Assembly: GCA_030762935.1 (NCBI GenBank)
Contig: CM060899.1
Coordinates: forward strand, 63,724,501-63,788,500
Reading direction: 5' to 3'
From: Hymenopus coronatus
Taxonomy: Eukaryota; Arthropoda; Insecta; Mantodea; Hymenopodidae
Length of the DNA stretch: 64,000 bases
The position numbers and the translations under genes are program-made. Below are positions 31,784 to 43,489 of the stretch, piece by piece. A model generated the notes under the pieces. That model made no database searches, was not told where the DNA came from, and saw only the letters and a program-made list of their open reading frames with translations. Every line of letters starts with the position of its first letter. Position 1 is the stretch's first letter.

Positions 31784-33409
31784 TCTGATGTGTTCCATTC
31801 ACATGATTTCCTGCACATCTATGTAATAAATTATTGTTAAAAAGCTTATTCTTCATAATTAAGATAAAATTAGCTGATATTGTCTTTATTACCTAATTGG
31901 TTCCTTGCAAGTAGAAGACAAATAAGAAAATGCACAGGCTAAAGCGAAAGTCTCGTTCTACAAAAGCCGGTCGTTATGAGAAACAACTGAAATTCTAACC
32001 TCTTTGCTTTTCAGGAGTACACAAACGAGAAACGAGCAGAAAGATGTCTTCCTCTTTGAGAACAGTTTAAGTGGCTGAAATTGAAACAAATAATGCGAAA
32101 TATCTCGAAAACAGTTAACTTTACAAAAAATATAAATTGTGTGTTTTAATGAGATCTACATTTTTGTGTAACAAATTTTTTTATATTTTTTTACAGTTTG
32201 CCAGTTACATAAAAGACATCCAGAGTGAAGAGGTCTTCAGAGGCTATTCCCAGAAAATTCAAGATTTTTGTTTTTGTTTTTCATAAAAATAGCTTAAACA
32301 TGTTATTTTAATCAAAATCGTTAGAGCCATTTTTGAGTAAAACAACATTTTCAAAAAATGTTCCGTGCAATGTGTAGTTTGGGGAGGGGGGATTTTCTTA
32401 AAAATATTCGTGTCGCATCCTTTACCAAACTTAAATACTAAGTTTGGTATTTACTTTCTCTACACGTAGTATGTATAGTGTATAGAGAAGGTATTGTAAT
32501 GCACCCAAAATTTGATACCGAGATTTCACCGGAAATACATGTTTTAGTACCTCCTTAATCCAAAAAACGCATTTTTAGAAAAATGTTCGTGTGTGTATGT
32601 GTGGGCAGCATAGCTCAAAAACGAAAAGACCATTAAATACCAAACTTGGTATTTAAGTTTGGTATCTTCCAAGGATGCTACACGAAGATTTTTCAATAAA
32701 ATCTCCCCACCCCTAACTACGCTTTACATTAAACTTTTTTAAAATTTTGATATTCTCTAACGATTTTTATTAACATATCATATATTAAAGATATTTACCT
32801 GACAAATAAACTGTTTATCTTGAATTTTCTGGGAATAGTCTCTGAAGACTACTTTATTCTGGATGAATTTTACGGAATTTTGCATAACTGCTAAACCGTA
32901 ACAGAAGGACAAAAACTTACCACACACAAAATGTAGAGCACATTAAAACACAATTTATGTGATATGCATTTTTTTGATGGGGCCGTTCGTTTTTTAGATA
33001 TTCCTTGTTTTTTGTTTCAGCTTTGAAACACTTATACTTTTCTCTTAGAGGAATTTGTCAACTCCAGTCCATACAAACAAAGGAACTTGAGTCACATAGC
33101 AACCAACTTTTGACTATCACTTTAACCTATGGTACTCCCTTATTTCACTTCTACTTTCAAGGAAGCAAGTAATAAGACTATTTCTGCTAATTTTTTCTCG
33201 ATTAGTATGAAGTAAATAGAAGTATTAGCTTTTAAGCAATAATTTGTTGCAGAGATGTAGAGAAAGCCATGTAAATGGAACACATCGGATTTTTTTTTTT
33301 GTTTTTCTTTTTTTGTTCAGGGGGTCCAAATTATGTATTTCCGGTGAGATCTCGGTATCGAATTTTTGGGTGCATTACAATACCTTCTCATAGTGCGTGT
33401 AGAGAAAGT
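31784..33409 (-). mobile_element. HPE host copy (type 4), split by an opposite-strand HPE
   Basis: The R part is 31784-32452 (TCTGATGTGTTCCATTCACA; type 4 block TTTCAGGAGTACACAAACGA). The L part is about 33290-33409 (TTGTTCAGGGGGTCCAAATT ... GTGTAGAGAAAGT). Roughly 90 bp of host between TTTGGTATTT and the T-run are missing at the insertion, including the CA tract. Five A separate it from the preceding L end. Confidence 0.8.
32453..33289 (+). mobile_element. HPE copy, full length (type 1), nested in a minus copy
   Basis: L end ACTTTCTCTACACGTAGTAT; R end GATGTAGAGAAAGCCATGTA and GAACACATCGGA followed by a long T-run. About 837 bp. Confidence 0.9.
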
Positions 33410-34042
33410 AAATATTTCTAAGGGTTACGGATCCTTTAAACAAAGCAAAGGGCTTATGTTCATCAATGCGTATGAGTAGTGGAAACACCGCCGATCTTCA
33501 TTTGGTTGAGTGCATATAGCGCTTCGCCCCTCTTACAGCTGTTTACAGGTTGGACAAACAGGGCATCGGGCCGGAAGAAATCCGATCCGGAGGGGGAAAC
33601 TTGAGTCGGCACAAGTTTGCCAACTTAGGCACTGGATAGTATACCACCATGTCACGAAACAAAGGTTTAACGTTTGGTAAAACAAGCGCATACATCCACA
33701 AGTTAAAAATGTGTTCGGTATCAAATTGCACCAAGTGCGTTCCGGTCTTTTCGTCATTCTTCTGGACTAGTAACAATAATTGTACAGCCGGCCTATGTAT
33801 AACAGATCTGGACATGTGAAAATCTTAATGAGAGCTAGGAAGCGAGTTGTACTTTCAGATAAGCAGTTCACCAGCCGATTCATGCATGCTGGAAGAGTGC
33901 CTGTCACAGTCAATGTCAAATATCTGTCACCTCTTATGCACTGCACTGATAAACATGTGTTTTCATGTGCATATTCATGTCTACAAAACATCTATACAAA
34001 TGGCCTACTATATAAACCAGGCATCCCCAAGTCGAGTCAAGG
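33410..34042. other. No gene recognised
   Basis: Low-copy sequence. Frames covering 33543-33815 (minus) and 33780-34067 (plus) show no domain I recognise. It could be the 5' flank or a degraded upstream part of the retrotransposon that follows. Confidence 0.35.
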
Positions 34043-34750
34043 TCGCTACCGTCTCAAAAGTTTTTGAGCGGTTGCTCCTCCCCCTTTCTTCGAGGAAAGG
34101 CACCTCCTACAGATCACCAGTTTGGTTTTCGTCGAGGGCACTCCACGACTTTGCAGCTCCTGCGCCTCGCCGAGAAGGCTGCCCTGGGCTTCCAGGGCGA
34201 CTTCAAGACGGTCGCGGTGCTGCTGGACGTGGATAAGGCTTTCGCCAATACCTGGCATCAGGGGCTCCTCTAAAAACTTAAGCAAGCAGGCGTTCCTCCT
34301 CCCTATCTCACCCTGATAAGCAGTTTCCTCCGGGAACGCACATTCCGGGTGAGAGTGGAGAGGAGGCTCTCTACCGTCAGACCCATAGCGGCGGGAGTGC
34401 CGGAGGGCAGTGTACTGTCCCCATTACTCTTTGCTGCTTACATGTCTGACATCCCGACGGAACCCCGAACTGTTCTGTGCCAATATGCCGACGACGTCCT
34501 CATAATGGCACAGAGCAAGAACGCCCGTTACTGTTTTCCCCCACTACAGCGACTGCTCCGGTGGAGCGAAAAGGGGAGGATGGCCATCAGTCCAGGGAAG
34601 AGTTCTGCTCTTCTCCTGGCGAAGGTCCGTCGCTGGCGGCCGGTGCGGCCCCCTCAGGGTCCTCCTCGACCGCGGGCTCACATTCGCGCCACATGTAAGG
34701 GGCAAGGTAGGCTACGCCGCCCTCAGACATGGCGCGCGGGGCTGAACATT
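34043..34750 (+). pseudogene. Jockey-like LINE reverse transcriptase fragment
   Basis: Several frames together give a retrotransposon reverse transcriptase: SKVFERLLL, then after a shift near 34090 DHQFGFRRGHSTTLQLLRL, then VAVLLDVDKAFANTWHQGLL ending in an in-frame stop at 34272, then AGVPEGSVLSPLLFAAYMSD and QYADDVLIMAQ. After another shift (from 34656) comes RVLLDRGLTFAPHVRGK. The catalytic aspartates (LDVDKAF and YADD) are present, but frameshifts and the stop make it non-functional. GC content is far above the surroundings, as expected for a LINE ORF2. Endonuclease and C-terminal parts are absent. Confidence 0.85.
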
Positions 34751-35203
34751 ACACTCACTGCGGGCCGCACAGCTACACAGTCCAGTATATCCGTGCAGTG
34801 GCGGTGTAACACTACATATTAGTACTGTAGTGTCCTACTTAAAATGGCTGGTACATCCGCGTTGGGAAGATGGTCGTCCACACTTGTGAAGTTTCGAGCA
34901 GAATGGGAAGAAAACTTTGCTTATGGAAGAAAATGACACGGCAAAATTTTGAGTGTGTTACAAACTTCTAAACAAAATAACTAAATATAATTTTCAACGG
35001 CATTACTCGCGGTGATGGTGCATTTACCGACCATAACCTCAGTGATTCAGTGTGTAGAAACCTTGGAAACTGAGGCTATATTTATATATCATTCACAAAA
35101 TCTGCCGACATTTTATGAGTTTTATGTCATGTTTATAATATTTGATGTTCAATTGTTTTTATTCCTTTGCTTCCAAAGTTGAAATCGCTGGATGCCAATT
35201 TTT
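34751..35203. other. No gene recognised
   Basis: Low-copy AT-rich sequence. A short plus frame from the ATG at 34843 (~26 codons) is not recognisable. Confidence 0.4.
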
Positions 35204-36095
35204 ACTTTCTCTAGCCCCATATGTACAAAGTACATAGGGATAGAGAAGTATTGTATTCCACCGAAAAATTCGATACCGAGATTTCACCGGAAATACATGT
35301 TTTAGGACCCCCTGTTTCCAAAAAAAGCATTTTGAGAAAACGGTCCATGTGTGTGTGTCCATGTGTCTGTGAACACGATAACTCAAAAACGAAAAGTAGC
35401 TAAAATACCAAACTTGGTATTTAAGTTTAGTATCTTCCAGGGATGCGACACGAAGATTTTGAGAAAAATCCCTCCACTCCAAACTACCCTTTACATGGAA
35501 CTTTTTTCGAAAATTTTGATTTGCATAAAAATGGCTCTAACGATTTTGATTAAAGTATCATATATTAAAGATATTTGCCTAATAAATAAAATGCTTATCT
35601 AGAATTTTCTGGGAATAGCTTCTGAAGACCTGTTTATTCTGGATGAATTTTGCTTAATTTGGCATAACTAGTAAACCGTAAGAGATAGACAAAAATTTAC
35701 TATACAAAAAATGTAGGTCTTGTTAAAACACACAAGTTATGTCATATACATTTTTCTCGTGGAGCTTACCGTTTTCCAGGTATTCATTGTTATAAGTTTC
35801 AGTTGTGAAGTACTTATACTTTTCTCAAACGGGAGTGTCCGTTTTTCTTTTGTTCTACTCCTGGCCAGGAAAAGAAGCGATTTGTAATGACAATCGCATA
35901 ACGATAGCTTTTAAAACATTTGACTATTGGTTTAGCCTAGTGTATTCCCTTATTTTCTTCCTACTTATACGGAACTAAATAATAAGAACATTGTGCTAAT
36001 GAGTACCGCGATTAGCAAGGTGTAGAAAGAAGAGGAATCTTATGTATGAAGTTTGTAGAACAGCTAGAGAAAGTTATGTGAGTGTAACACATCAG
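35204..36095 (+). mobile_element. HPE copy, full length (type 2 reference)
   Basis: L end ACTTTCTCTAGCCCCATATG with opposing arm ACATAGGGATAGAGAAG; R end AGCTAGAGAAAGTTATGTGA and GTAACACATCAGA followed by T. About 892 bp. The L tip CTCTAG and R motif CTAGAG match each other, as CTCTAC and GTAGAG do in type 1. Type 2 block CTACTCCTGGCCAGGAAAAG. Confidence 0.9.
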
Positions 36096-36904
36096 ATTTT
36101 TATTACTCCTTGTGCTTTCGTCGCATTCAAGTGTTTTGATTTTCTCGATGCGATTTTGTTTTTCAACAGTATCTATAGTTACGTGTTGATTTTCTGGCTG
36201 GTGACGCCAAGTTATCATGAAGAAGGAGGCTTCTTCACATGTAATGGAAAGGGCCGTTTAGAGATAGCGCGAAAAAATGTATTCGTGTTGAATTATACGC
36301 GCCCATGGATTCACAGCGTTCAACAAAGTAAAAAATTGATCGAGCGATTACAGTTTATCTTTGGAATTGTAAAATAATAACGATTCTACAAAAATCCTAG
36401 CGACTTATTATTTAAGAAGCCGTCAGGTAGTCTGGATCTGTTAAGCCCAACAAGCCCGATAAAAAGCGCCCTGAGAAGAGTCAAACGCTACACAAAGTCA
36501 AATATAAGCGCGAGTAGACTTACAATCCAACATTTGACGAGCGCTTATAGAAGCGATACAAATAATGCTTCAACTTTGATGAATATAGATCCATACTGCG
36601 ACAATTCCGCGAAGAATTCGAACGTAGACATTAGAACAGGACATTAAAACACTCAAAAAGCAATTTAAGTTATTTGCAACACCATTTTCAGGGGATATCC
36701 TCGACAGTCCTGTTAAACTGCAGTTGGAAGTAATAGATATGCAAAATAACATTGAGTTAAAAAATAAATATTAAAATAGAAAAAGTATAAAACATTTCCA
36801 CACCTCTGTAAGACGCGAAAGATTTCCTAAACTCCACAATTTAGCAGGAAGAATTTTGTGCATGTTCAGGACAACTTATGTTGTTTTAGTTTTGTTTTTT
36901 TCGT
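36096..36904. other. No gene recognised
   Basis: Low-copy sequence. A 111-codon plus frame begins inside the HPE R end and is therefore not a plausible gene. No motif recognised. Confidence 0.4.
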
Positions 36905-37142
36905 AGCTTAACGTCCTTTAACCTAGTTGGTCATATCGGACGATGAATGAAGGAAATTGGTGAAATAATGCTCAAATGATCTCAGGGTTCATGGAGCTTA
37001 GAGTTACTTGACATTTGTCTTCTCAGGATAAGGAAAAACCCGAAAAAAACCTTACCCGGGTAACTCACCCTAAGCGAGATTCGAACTCATGACCTGTTGA
37101 ACGTGAAGCAGACATGCTACCACCACGCTACCCAGGCGGGCA
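36905..37142 (-). mobile_element. tRNA-derived SINE, family c, near-complete head
   Basis: Minus-strand reading shows a tRNA-like head CCCGCCTGGGTAGCGTGGTG with A-box TAGCGTGGTGG, B-box GAGTTCGAATC (37078-37088), then the family c body (CTTATCCTGAGAAG, CCGATATGACCAAC). It is the best-preserved head of the three copies. Confidence 0.8.
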
Positions 37143-37989
37143 CTACTTATGTTTGTGAATCGCTGTTTTTTCTTAATGAAGTGTACAAAGTCACGTCACA
37201 GAAGCCAATTAAGTGATGAACACTTGAAAACATGTTTGCGATTGGGTAGTTCTCAAACAATACGTGTTGAACAGCTGGTTGAAAACAGACAACTGCAAAA
37301 ATCACGGCGATTGTCGGATGGCTAAGAAAGATCAGTTTTCATAGAGACATTTATTTGAGGAATATTATGTTTATTTGTATTGTTTATTTCATTGAATTGC
37401 ATAGTACCAACAAGGTCTATGCCATATTACATTATTTATTTAGTTTTATGCGAGTGTTTGTATTTAGACAATTAATTTCCTGCCAATTAGATTTTATTTT
37501 GTATTATATTAGATATCAGTATTAAATTGTAAGTTAATTTACACAATGGTAGTTCCGCCACTGCAGTACCTCCATTTCATGCCCGCAACCGAACGGGCCA
37601 GGGCTTTTACTGGCGCCCGAGCGTGCGTTCTGTTGGGGACACCTGATATAAACAATGTCAATCGTCTGCCTCCAATTCTTCCACACCTGACAGTCCTTTG
37701 TCTTCGCTCACGTCTTTGTCATCATCAACGTTATAGCTACTTTCTGCACCATTATCCTGGATCAGAATTCTTTCTTTTTGATTTTCTACAATTCTTTCTA
37801 ATGATTTTCAATGTTCTCAACATGTCGACATACATTTTCCCATTCTGGCCTGGCAATTTCTGCAATTCGCTGGCAACACAACTGCCCGCATCTTTTAATT
37901 TAAAAATGGTATATTAAGTTTTATTTTTTTTTTTCTTTCTTATCTTTGAGAACCCTGGAAACGGAACGCAGTGAAATATCAGTTGCCTT
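37143..37989. other. No gene recognised
   Basis: Low-copy DNA. The minus strand of 37560-37900 has patchy frames rich in D, E and K that may be a decayed coding region, but no domain is recognisable. The 123-codon plus frame at 37546-37917 is likewise unrecognised. Confidence 0.35.
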
Positions 37990-37994
37990 TCATT

Positions 37995-38150
37995 CATTTT
38001 CTACGGGCTTTTGAAGAACTCGGGGAACATACATTTTCTTCCTTCATCTCTGCCTCTTGTTTCAAGGACATTTGCAATTATTTCTCTGCTCTGGCTAAGT
38101 AATACCTTGCTACTTAATTTTGAAAACGTAGGTGCTATGGTTAAAAAAAT
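37995..38150 (-). pseudogene. Possible decayed helix-turn-helix protein fragment
   Basis: The minus strand encodes KLSSKVLLSQSREIIANVLE. This resembles N-terminal segments of HTH proteins that are common in insect and spider genomes and probably transposon-related; that resemblance is from memory and is not strong. The frame ends shortly after (FPEFFKSP then stop). Confidence 0.25.
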
Positions 38151-38325
38151 AAAATAATTAAAGTGAACACTATTTACAGCCCACTTCGAATACAAATATA
38201 TGCGGAACACTTTCCATACAGACTGTACAAATTTTGCTCGCTGTGACTTTAAGTAAGCAAAGTATCATATCACAAACTCCGATAAGCTAGGCTTGGTGGT
38301 CAGGGTCACGATTCCAAAAGTTCTG
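38151..38325. other. Spacer
   Basis: AT-rich, no feature. Confidence 0.35.
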
Positions 38326-38575
38326 CGCCGGCAATAGTGTGAGGGTAGCGTATCTACCTCACATTCAACAGGTTCTAATCTCATTTAGGATGAGCTACCC
38401 AAATTAGGTTTTTCCCGGAGTTTTTCCTTATCGTGAAAAGAAGAATATCGAGTAACTTTAAGCTCCATGGACTCCAGACGCATCTGAGCATCATTTCACC
38501 GTTTTCATTCATCGTCCGATATAAACTTCCAGGTTAAATGACAAAGTATAAGGTCATCACTATCCCGGGTGGAAA
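38326..38575 (+). mobile_element. tRNA-derived SINE, family c, diverged
   Basis: Head GAGGGTAGCGTATCTACCTC; decayed B-box GGTTCTAATCTC; body ATCGAGTAACTTTAAGCTCC and TTCATTCATCGTCCGATATA shared with 26941-27160 and 36905-37142. Confidence 0.7.
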
Positions 38576-40009
38576 GGAAGTCATTACATTAACTTAAGCC
38601 ACTGATAGATCTGGGTATTTGGAACACATTTTGTATCTTACGTTTTTGTCTCTGAACATTTCCTACGGAGATATTTTAGTTTTGTCGAAAACTGCTACCA
38701 CCGCCAATCAGAATGACAATTGCATTTGTTTTCTTCCAAAACATTAGACCATCCTGCGTCGTGTTTGCAGGTGAGCGACGTGTTTACATCCAGAAGCCGG
38801 TTACTTCACGTCTGAAAAGCTGCTCGGAATATTCCATTAATTCTTTTAAGTGAAAAATTATTTCGAAACCATGTGTGATGTCTCATAATTTCTACCGAAG
38901 CTAATGTCAGAAATACGTTATTCTATGCATCTTACAAATAACATTATCTTCATACATTCTTGTGGAATTACGCGTTCAATTTGGAACAAAAACCATTTAT
39001 TTGTTCGAAATCAGCTGATCAAAGAACTAAATTCCATTAGAGTTTTTTGTTTGTAATGCTTATATGCAGCACATATTATAAGGAACGTAATAGATTTCCT
39101 TCCATCCGGTATGTGGTAAGCACTCTCGCGGCCTCTCTTGTTAGGGCGACTCCAGGTCGTCGAGGAAGCCGGCAGGAGCGACACCGGACCGGCACGACGC
39201 CTGTGGTACCAACATCTTGACGTCAGAGTGCACTGGGCATGATCTACACCTTAGCACAGGACATTCCACCAGTCAGGCCCAGTGAATGAATGAATGAATG
39301 AATAAGTGTATTTATTGACATAACAATATCATACATAGAAATTCAACAATCACACGGGTCCCCAGACCTACATGCTTTTGTAATACACACTAAAAAGCTA
39401 TATTAAAACAACAAAGAAGTAAAAGAGTAAACACAAAGATATTCAAATACAGCAATTTAAATTTGCAGCACAGAGTACACCTTCATAAATGTACCCTCTT
39501 ATAATAGATAAATACACTTAAAAGAAATATTATACACAATACATACTTTGTAGTCACTTTTGTTTAGTTGTTATCCCGCCCCCTTCTCTATTGGTAGCCT
39601 TCTCAGAATCTCAGCTGTCTTGCCTTAACTATAAATTTACCTAGCACGTCTGTGCCTGCCAGTAGCGTCCAACGTGCTTCTAGCTCTACATTCGCGGTGG
39701 TAAAGAATCGCGGTAAATATTTTTGCCGCCCTTCCTCCGCACCCCTACATCTGTCAGGCTCAGTGACACTCTACCCGACAGACTGGCGACCAACGTGGAC
39801 ACCACTCCTCCTACATCCTCAATAGAGCAGCGACGCGGGACGGCATTCAGGGCCTACACGCGGAGATTCCTAAACGTCGGCGATCGCCTCCTTGAAGAGG
39901 CGTTCAGCAGCGTCAACAAAAGCTGCAGCACCTCCAAGCTTCCACCACCGCAGACCACAGCATCTGATCTATTCACCAAGTTAGACAGCAGCGCCAAAAC
40001 ATGCTTATT
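38576..40009. other. No gene recognised; a GC-richer block and a (TGAA)n tract
   Basis: 39120-39282 is GC-rich and ends in five TGAA units (39283-39302), a pattern seen at 3' ends of some LINEs or SINEs. 39303-39710 is AT-rich. 39723-40009 is GC-rich with an open frame (MPPFLRTPTSVRLSDTLPDR onward) that runs into the HPE L end and is not recognisable. A degraded retroelement is possible. Confidence 0.35.
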
Positions 40010-40788
40010 ACTTTCTCTACACGTACTATGTACATAGTGTATAGAGAAGGTGTTGTATTGCACCCAAAAATTCGATACCGAGATTTCAACGGAAATATAT
40101 GTTTTAAGACTCCCTGAATCCAAAAAAGGAAATGTCCGTATGTGTATGTCTGTCTGTCAGTTTGGTATCTTCCGCAGATGCGACACGATAATCCCTCCAC
40201 CCCCAAATACCCTTTACATGGAACTTTTTTCGAAATTGTCTATTTTCTCAAAAATAGCACTAACGATTTTGATTAAAATATCGTATACTAAAGATATTTA
40301 CTTGACAAATAAAATGCATATCTTGGATTTTCTGGGAATAGCCTCTGAAGATTACTTTACTCTGAATGAATTTTACGGAATTTCGCATAACTGCTAAACC
40401 ATAAGAAATGGACAAAATTTACTACACAAATAATGAAGAGCACTTTAAAACACACACTTTATGATATATACATTTTTTCCTGGTGTTCATGGTTTCTGAT
40501 ATATTCCTTTTTATTGATTTCAGCTTTAAAAGACTTATGCTTTTCTCATGCAGGAATTTGTCAACTCCTGTCCATTCAAACAAAGGAACTTCAGTCACAT
40601 AGCAACCAGCTTTTGGCTTTCACTTTAACCTGTTACTCACTTATTTGTCTTCTACTTACAAGAAGCAAGTAATAAGACTATTTCTGCTAATTTGTTCTCA
40701 ATTAGCATGAAGTAAATAGAAGCATAAGTTTTTTTAACAATAATTTGTTAGAGATGTAGAGAAAGTCATGTGAATGGAGCACATCAGA
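40010..40788 (+). mobile_element. HPE copy, full length but shortened
   Basis: L end ACTTTCTCTACACGTACTAT; the TG region is almost absent and about 60 bp around it are deleted (TGTCTGTCAGTTTGGTATC). R end AGATGTAGAGAAAGTCATGT and GAGCACATCAGA. About 779 bp. Confidence 0.9.
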
Positions 40789-41107
40789 TTTTTTAATTTC
40801 AAAATTAAATCACTTGTGTATAAAATATGTTGTTTTAGTAATTTAATAACTTTCTCTCATTTATCGTTAAGAACTAAACCTCCTGGTCTCTGAAGAAGGT
40901 AATCTCTTGCTCAGGACGGTTCTGAGAAAATGTTCTAAGATTCCCGTTCTTACGACGCAGCATCCTCTAAGCTTCATTCATTACAAACTAAGCTAAGATC
41001 TACTATGAATCAAGAACGTCGAAAAAATGTATTACTATCATTCATAGAACAGAAGCGCGTAATAGATGTCAGTTCAGAAGATATTAAAGGGAACATATGC
41101 TCTTTTT
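40789..41107. other. No gene recognised
   Basis: Low-copy spacer. Confidence 0.4.
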
Positions 41108-41947
41108 ACTTTCTCTATACGTACTATGTATATAGTGTATAGAGAAGGCAATGCACTCCAACAAAAAATTCCATACCGAGATTTCACCGGAAATATATGT
41201 TTTAGGGTACCTTGTATCCAAAAAAAGTATTTTCAGAAAAAGGTCGGGTGTGTGTCCGTGTGTCTGTGAACACGATAACTCAAAAACGAAAAGTCGGTAA
41301 AATACCAAACTTGGTATTTAAGTTTAGTATCTTCCAGAGATGCGACACGAAGATTTTGAGAAAAATCCCCTCACCCCAAACTATCTTTACGTGGAACTTT
41401 TTTCTAAAATTTTGATTTTCTAAAAAATGGCTCTAACGATTTTGATTAAAATATCGTATATTAAAGTTATTTACCTGACAAATAAAATGCATATTTTGAA
41501 TTTACTGGGAATAACCTCTGAAGACTACTTTATTCTTGATCAATTTTACGGAATTTTGCATAACTACTAAACCGTAAGAGTTGGACAAACACTTACCACA
41601 CAACAAATGTAGAGCACCTTAAAACAGACAATTTATGTTACATACATTTTTTTCGTGGAGTTGATTGTTATTGAGATATTCCTTGTTTTTTTTTTCAGCT
41701 ATAAAGATTTATAAGTTTGTCATACAGGACTTTGGGAACTCGTGTCCATACAAACAAAGGAACTTCAGTCGCAGAGCAACCAGATTTTGACTATCACTTT
41801 AACCTATGGTGCGCCTTTATTTCGCCTCTACTAACAAGGAAGCAAGTCATAAGACTATTTCTGCTAATTTCTGCTCCATTAGAATAAGTAAATAGAATTA
41901 TTTGTTGCAGTGATATAGAGAAAGTCATGTGAATGGAACACATCAGA
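41108..41947 (+). mobile_element. HPE copy, full length (type 1), first of a head-to-tail pair
   Basis: L end ACTTTCTCTATACGTACTAT; R end TGATATAGAGAAAGTCATGT and GAACACATCAGA. Six T then lead directly into the L end of the next copy. Confidence 0.9.
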
Positions 41948-41953
41948 TTTTTT

Positions 41954-42262
41954 ACTTTCTCTACACGTACTAAGTGCATAGTGTATAGAGAAGGTATTGT
42001 ATTGCACCCAAAAATTCCATACCGAGATTTCACCGGAAATACATGTTTTGGGTCCCCCTGAATCCAAAACAAGCATTTTTTAGAAAAAGGTCCGCGCGTG
42101 TGTTTGTCTGTGGGCAGCATTAACTCAACAACGAAAACACCGTTAAATACCAAACTTGATATTTAAGTTGAGTATCTTCCAAGGATACGACACGAAGCTT
42201 TTCAATAGAATTCCCTCACCGTCAACTACCCTTTACATGGAAAATGTTTCGAAAATATGTAA
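41954..42262 (+). mobile_element. HPE L half, second of a head-to-tail pair
   Basis: L end ACTTTCTCTACACGTACTAA through CCTTTACATGGAAAATGTTT, then truncated at the start of a MITE-like repeat. Confidence 0.85.
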
Positions 42263-42265
42263 CCG

Positions 42266-42436
42266 ACTTTCAGAAAGTCCAGTTTTACCCCTTTTTTCGA
42301 TCCAGTTCATTTACATACACCTAATCTAACGAAGCCTAACCTTGACGAAATCTCGAAACCTGTGTTCACCTGTCACGTAGCCATATTGTCTTCGCAACCA
42401 ATTGGAAAGGCTCAGGAAGGAGCCTTAGTTTAAAAA
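42266..42436. mobile_element. MITE-like repeat, partial second copy
   Basis: Matches about 170 bp of 2868-3050 (TTCATTTACATACACCTAAT, CCTTGACGAAATCTCGAAAC, GCCATATTGTC, GGAAAGGCTCAGGAAGGAGC). The left inverted terminus is missing and only the start of the right one (TTAGTTTAAA) remains. Confidence 0.65.
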
Positions 42437-43077
42437 TCTGATGTTACACTCACATGACTTTCTCTAGCTCTTCTACAAACTTCTTACATAACATTATTCT
42501 TCTTTCTGCACCTTGCTAATCGAGGTACTCATTAGCACAATGTTCTTACTACTTAATTCCTTATAAGTAGAAAGAAAATAAGGGAATACACTAGGCTAAA
42601 CTGATAGCCAAATGTTTTAAAATCTGTCGTTATTCGATTATCATTGCAAATCGCTTCTTTGCTTGGCCAGGAGTAGAACAAAAGAAAAACGGACACTTCC
42701 TGTCTGATAAAAGTATAAGTACTCATAAGTGAAACCAAAAACAAGGAATATCTCGGAAACAGTCACCGCCACAACAAAAACGTAAAATACATATATTGTG
42801 TGTTTTGATCAGATCAACAGTTTTTGTGTAGTAAGTTTTTGTATAGATATACATTTTATTTGGTATGTAAATATCATTAATATACGGGATTTTAATCAAA
42901 ATTGTTAGAAAAGGTCTTTTCACACACACAGACACACGGACGTTTTTCTGAAAATGTTTTTTTTTGGATTCAGGGGGTCCTAAAACATGTATTTCCGGTG
43001 AAATCTCGGTATCGAATTTTTGGGTGGAATACAATACTTCCTCTATACACTATGTACATAGTACGTATAGAGAAAGT
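42437..43077 (-). mobile_element. HPE copy (type 2 R half, type 1 L end), internally deleted
   Basis: R end TCTGATGTTACACTCACATG, ACTTTCTCTAGCTCTTC; type 2 block GGCCAGGAGTAGAACAAAAG. The copy jumps at 42843 past ~60 bp and at 42907 past ~150 bp, straight to the CA region. L end GTACGTATAGAGAAAGT. Confidence 0.85.
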
Positions 43078-43489
43078 AAAATTGAAGTAGAATATGCGAT
43101 CTCGCGGTGCTAGTAGACATCAGTATCCTAGAGGCCGTGTTCCAAGGTGAATGTCACTAAAGTTGAACAGTGAGTACACATAAAAATTTCATTGCTACGT
43201 GGCAGAAATGCTCGTGATTGTCAGAGTTGTGTGGAAGCCTTGAGGGATTTTTTGAAGGTCGTTAGCTCGCGTACTCTTGTGCATATGTAATACGAATAAA
43301 ACAATGCTCACTGTTCGTGTATCTTTCAATGTCCCGTACCCATAATCCCTTGTACCCGGATCCCAATTCAGTACCAACATTGAGAAGAGCATTCCAGCGA
43401 CTTTCAATCGTATATCCCAAGTTTTGTTTCCTGCATCTTTGTTGACATTAAAAATAGTTGTCAAGACTTCTGAAATGCCCCTCACATAT
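43078..43489. other. No gene recognised
   Basis: Low-copy sequence with a 109-codon minus frame (43195-43524) that starts inside the mariner end and is therefore unlikely to be a gene. Confidence 0.35.

Noticed and set aside
36042..36377. 111-codon plus frame
   Set aside because: It starts inside the R end of an HPE and has no recognisable motif; a chance frame.
37546..37917. 123-codon frame in a relatively GC-rich stretch
   Set aside because: No domain, no homology recalled, and no supporting splice or promoter signals; left as unrecognised sequence.
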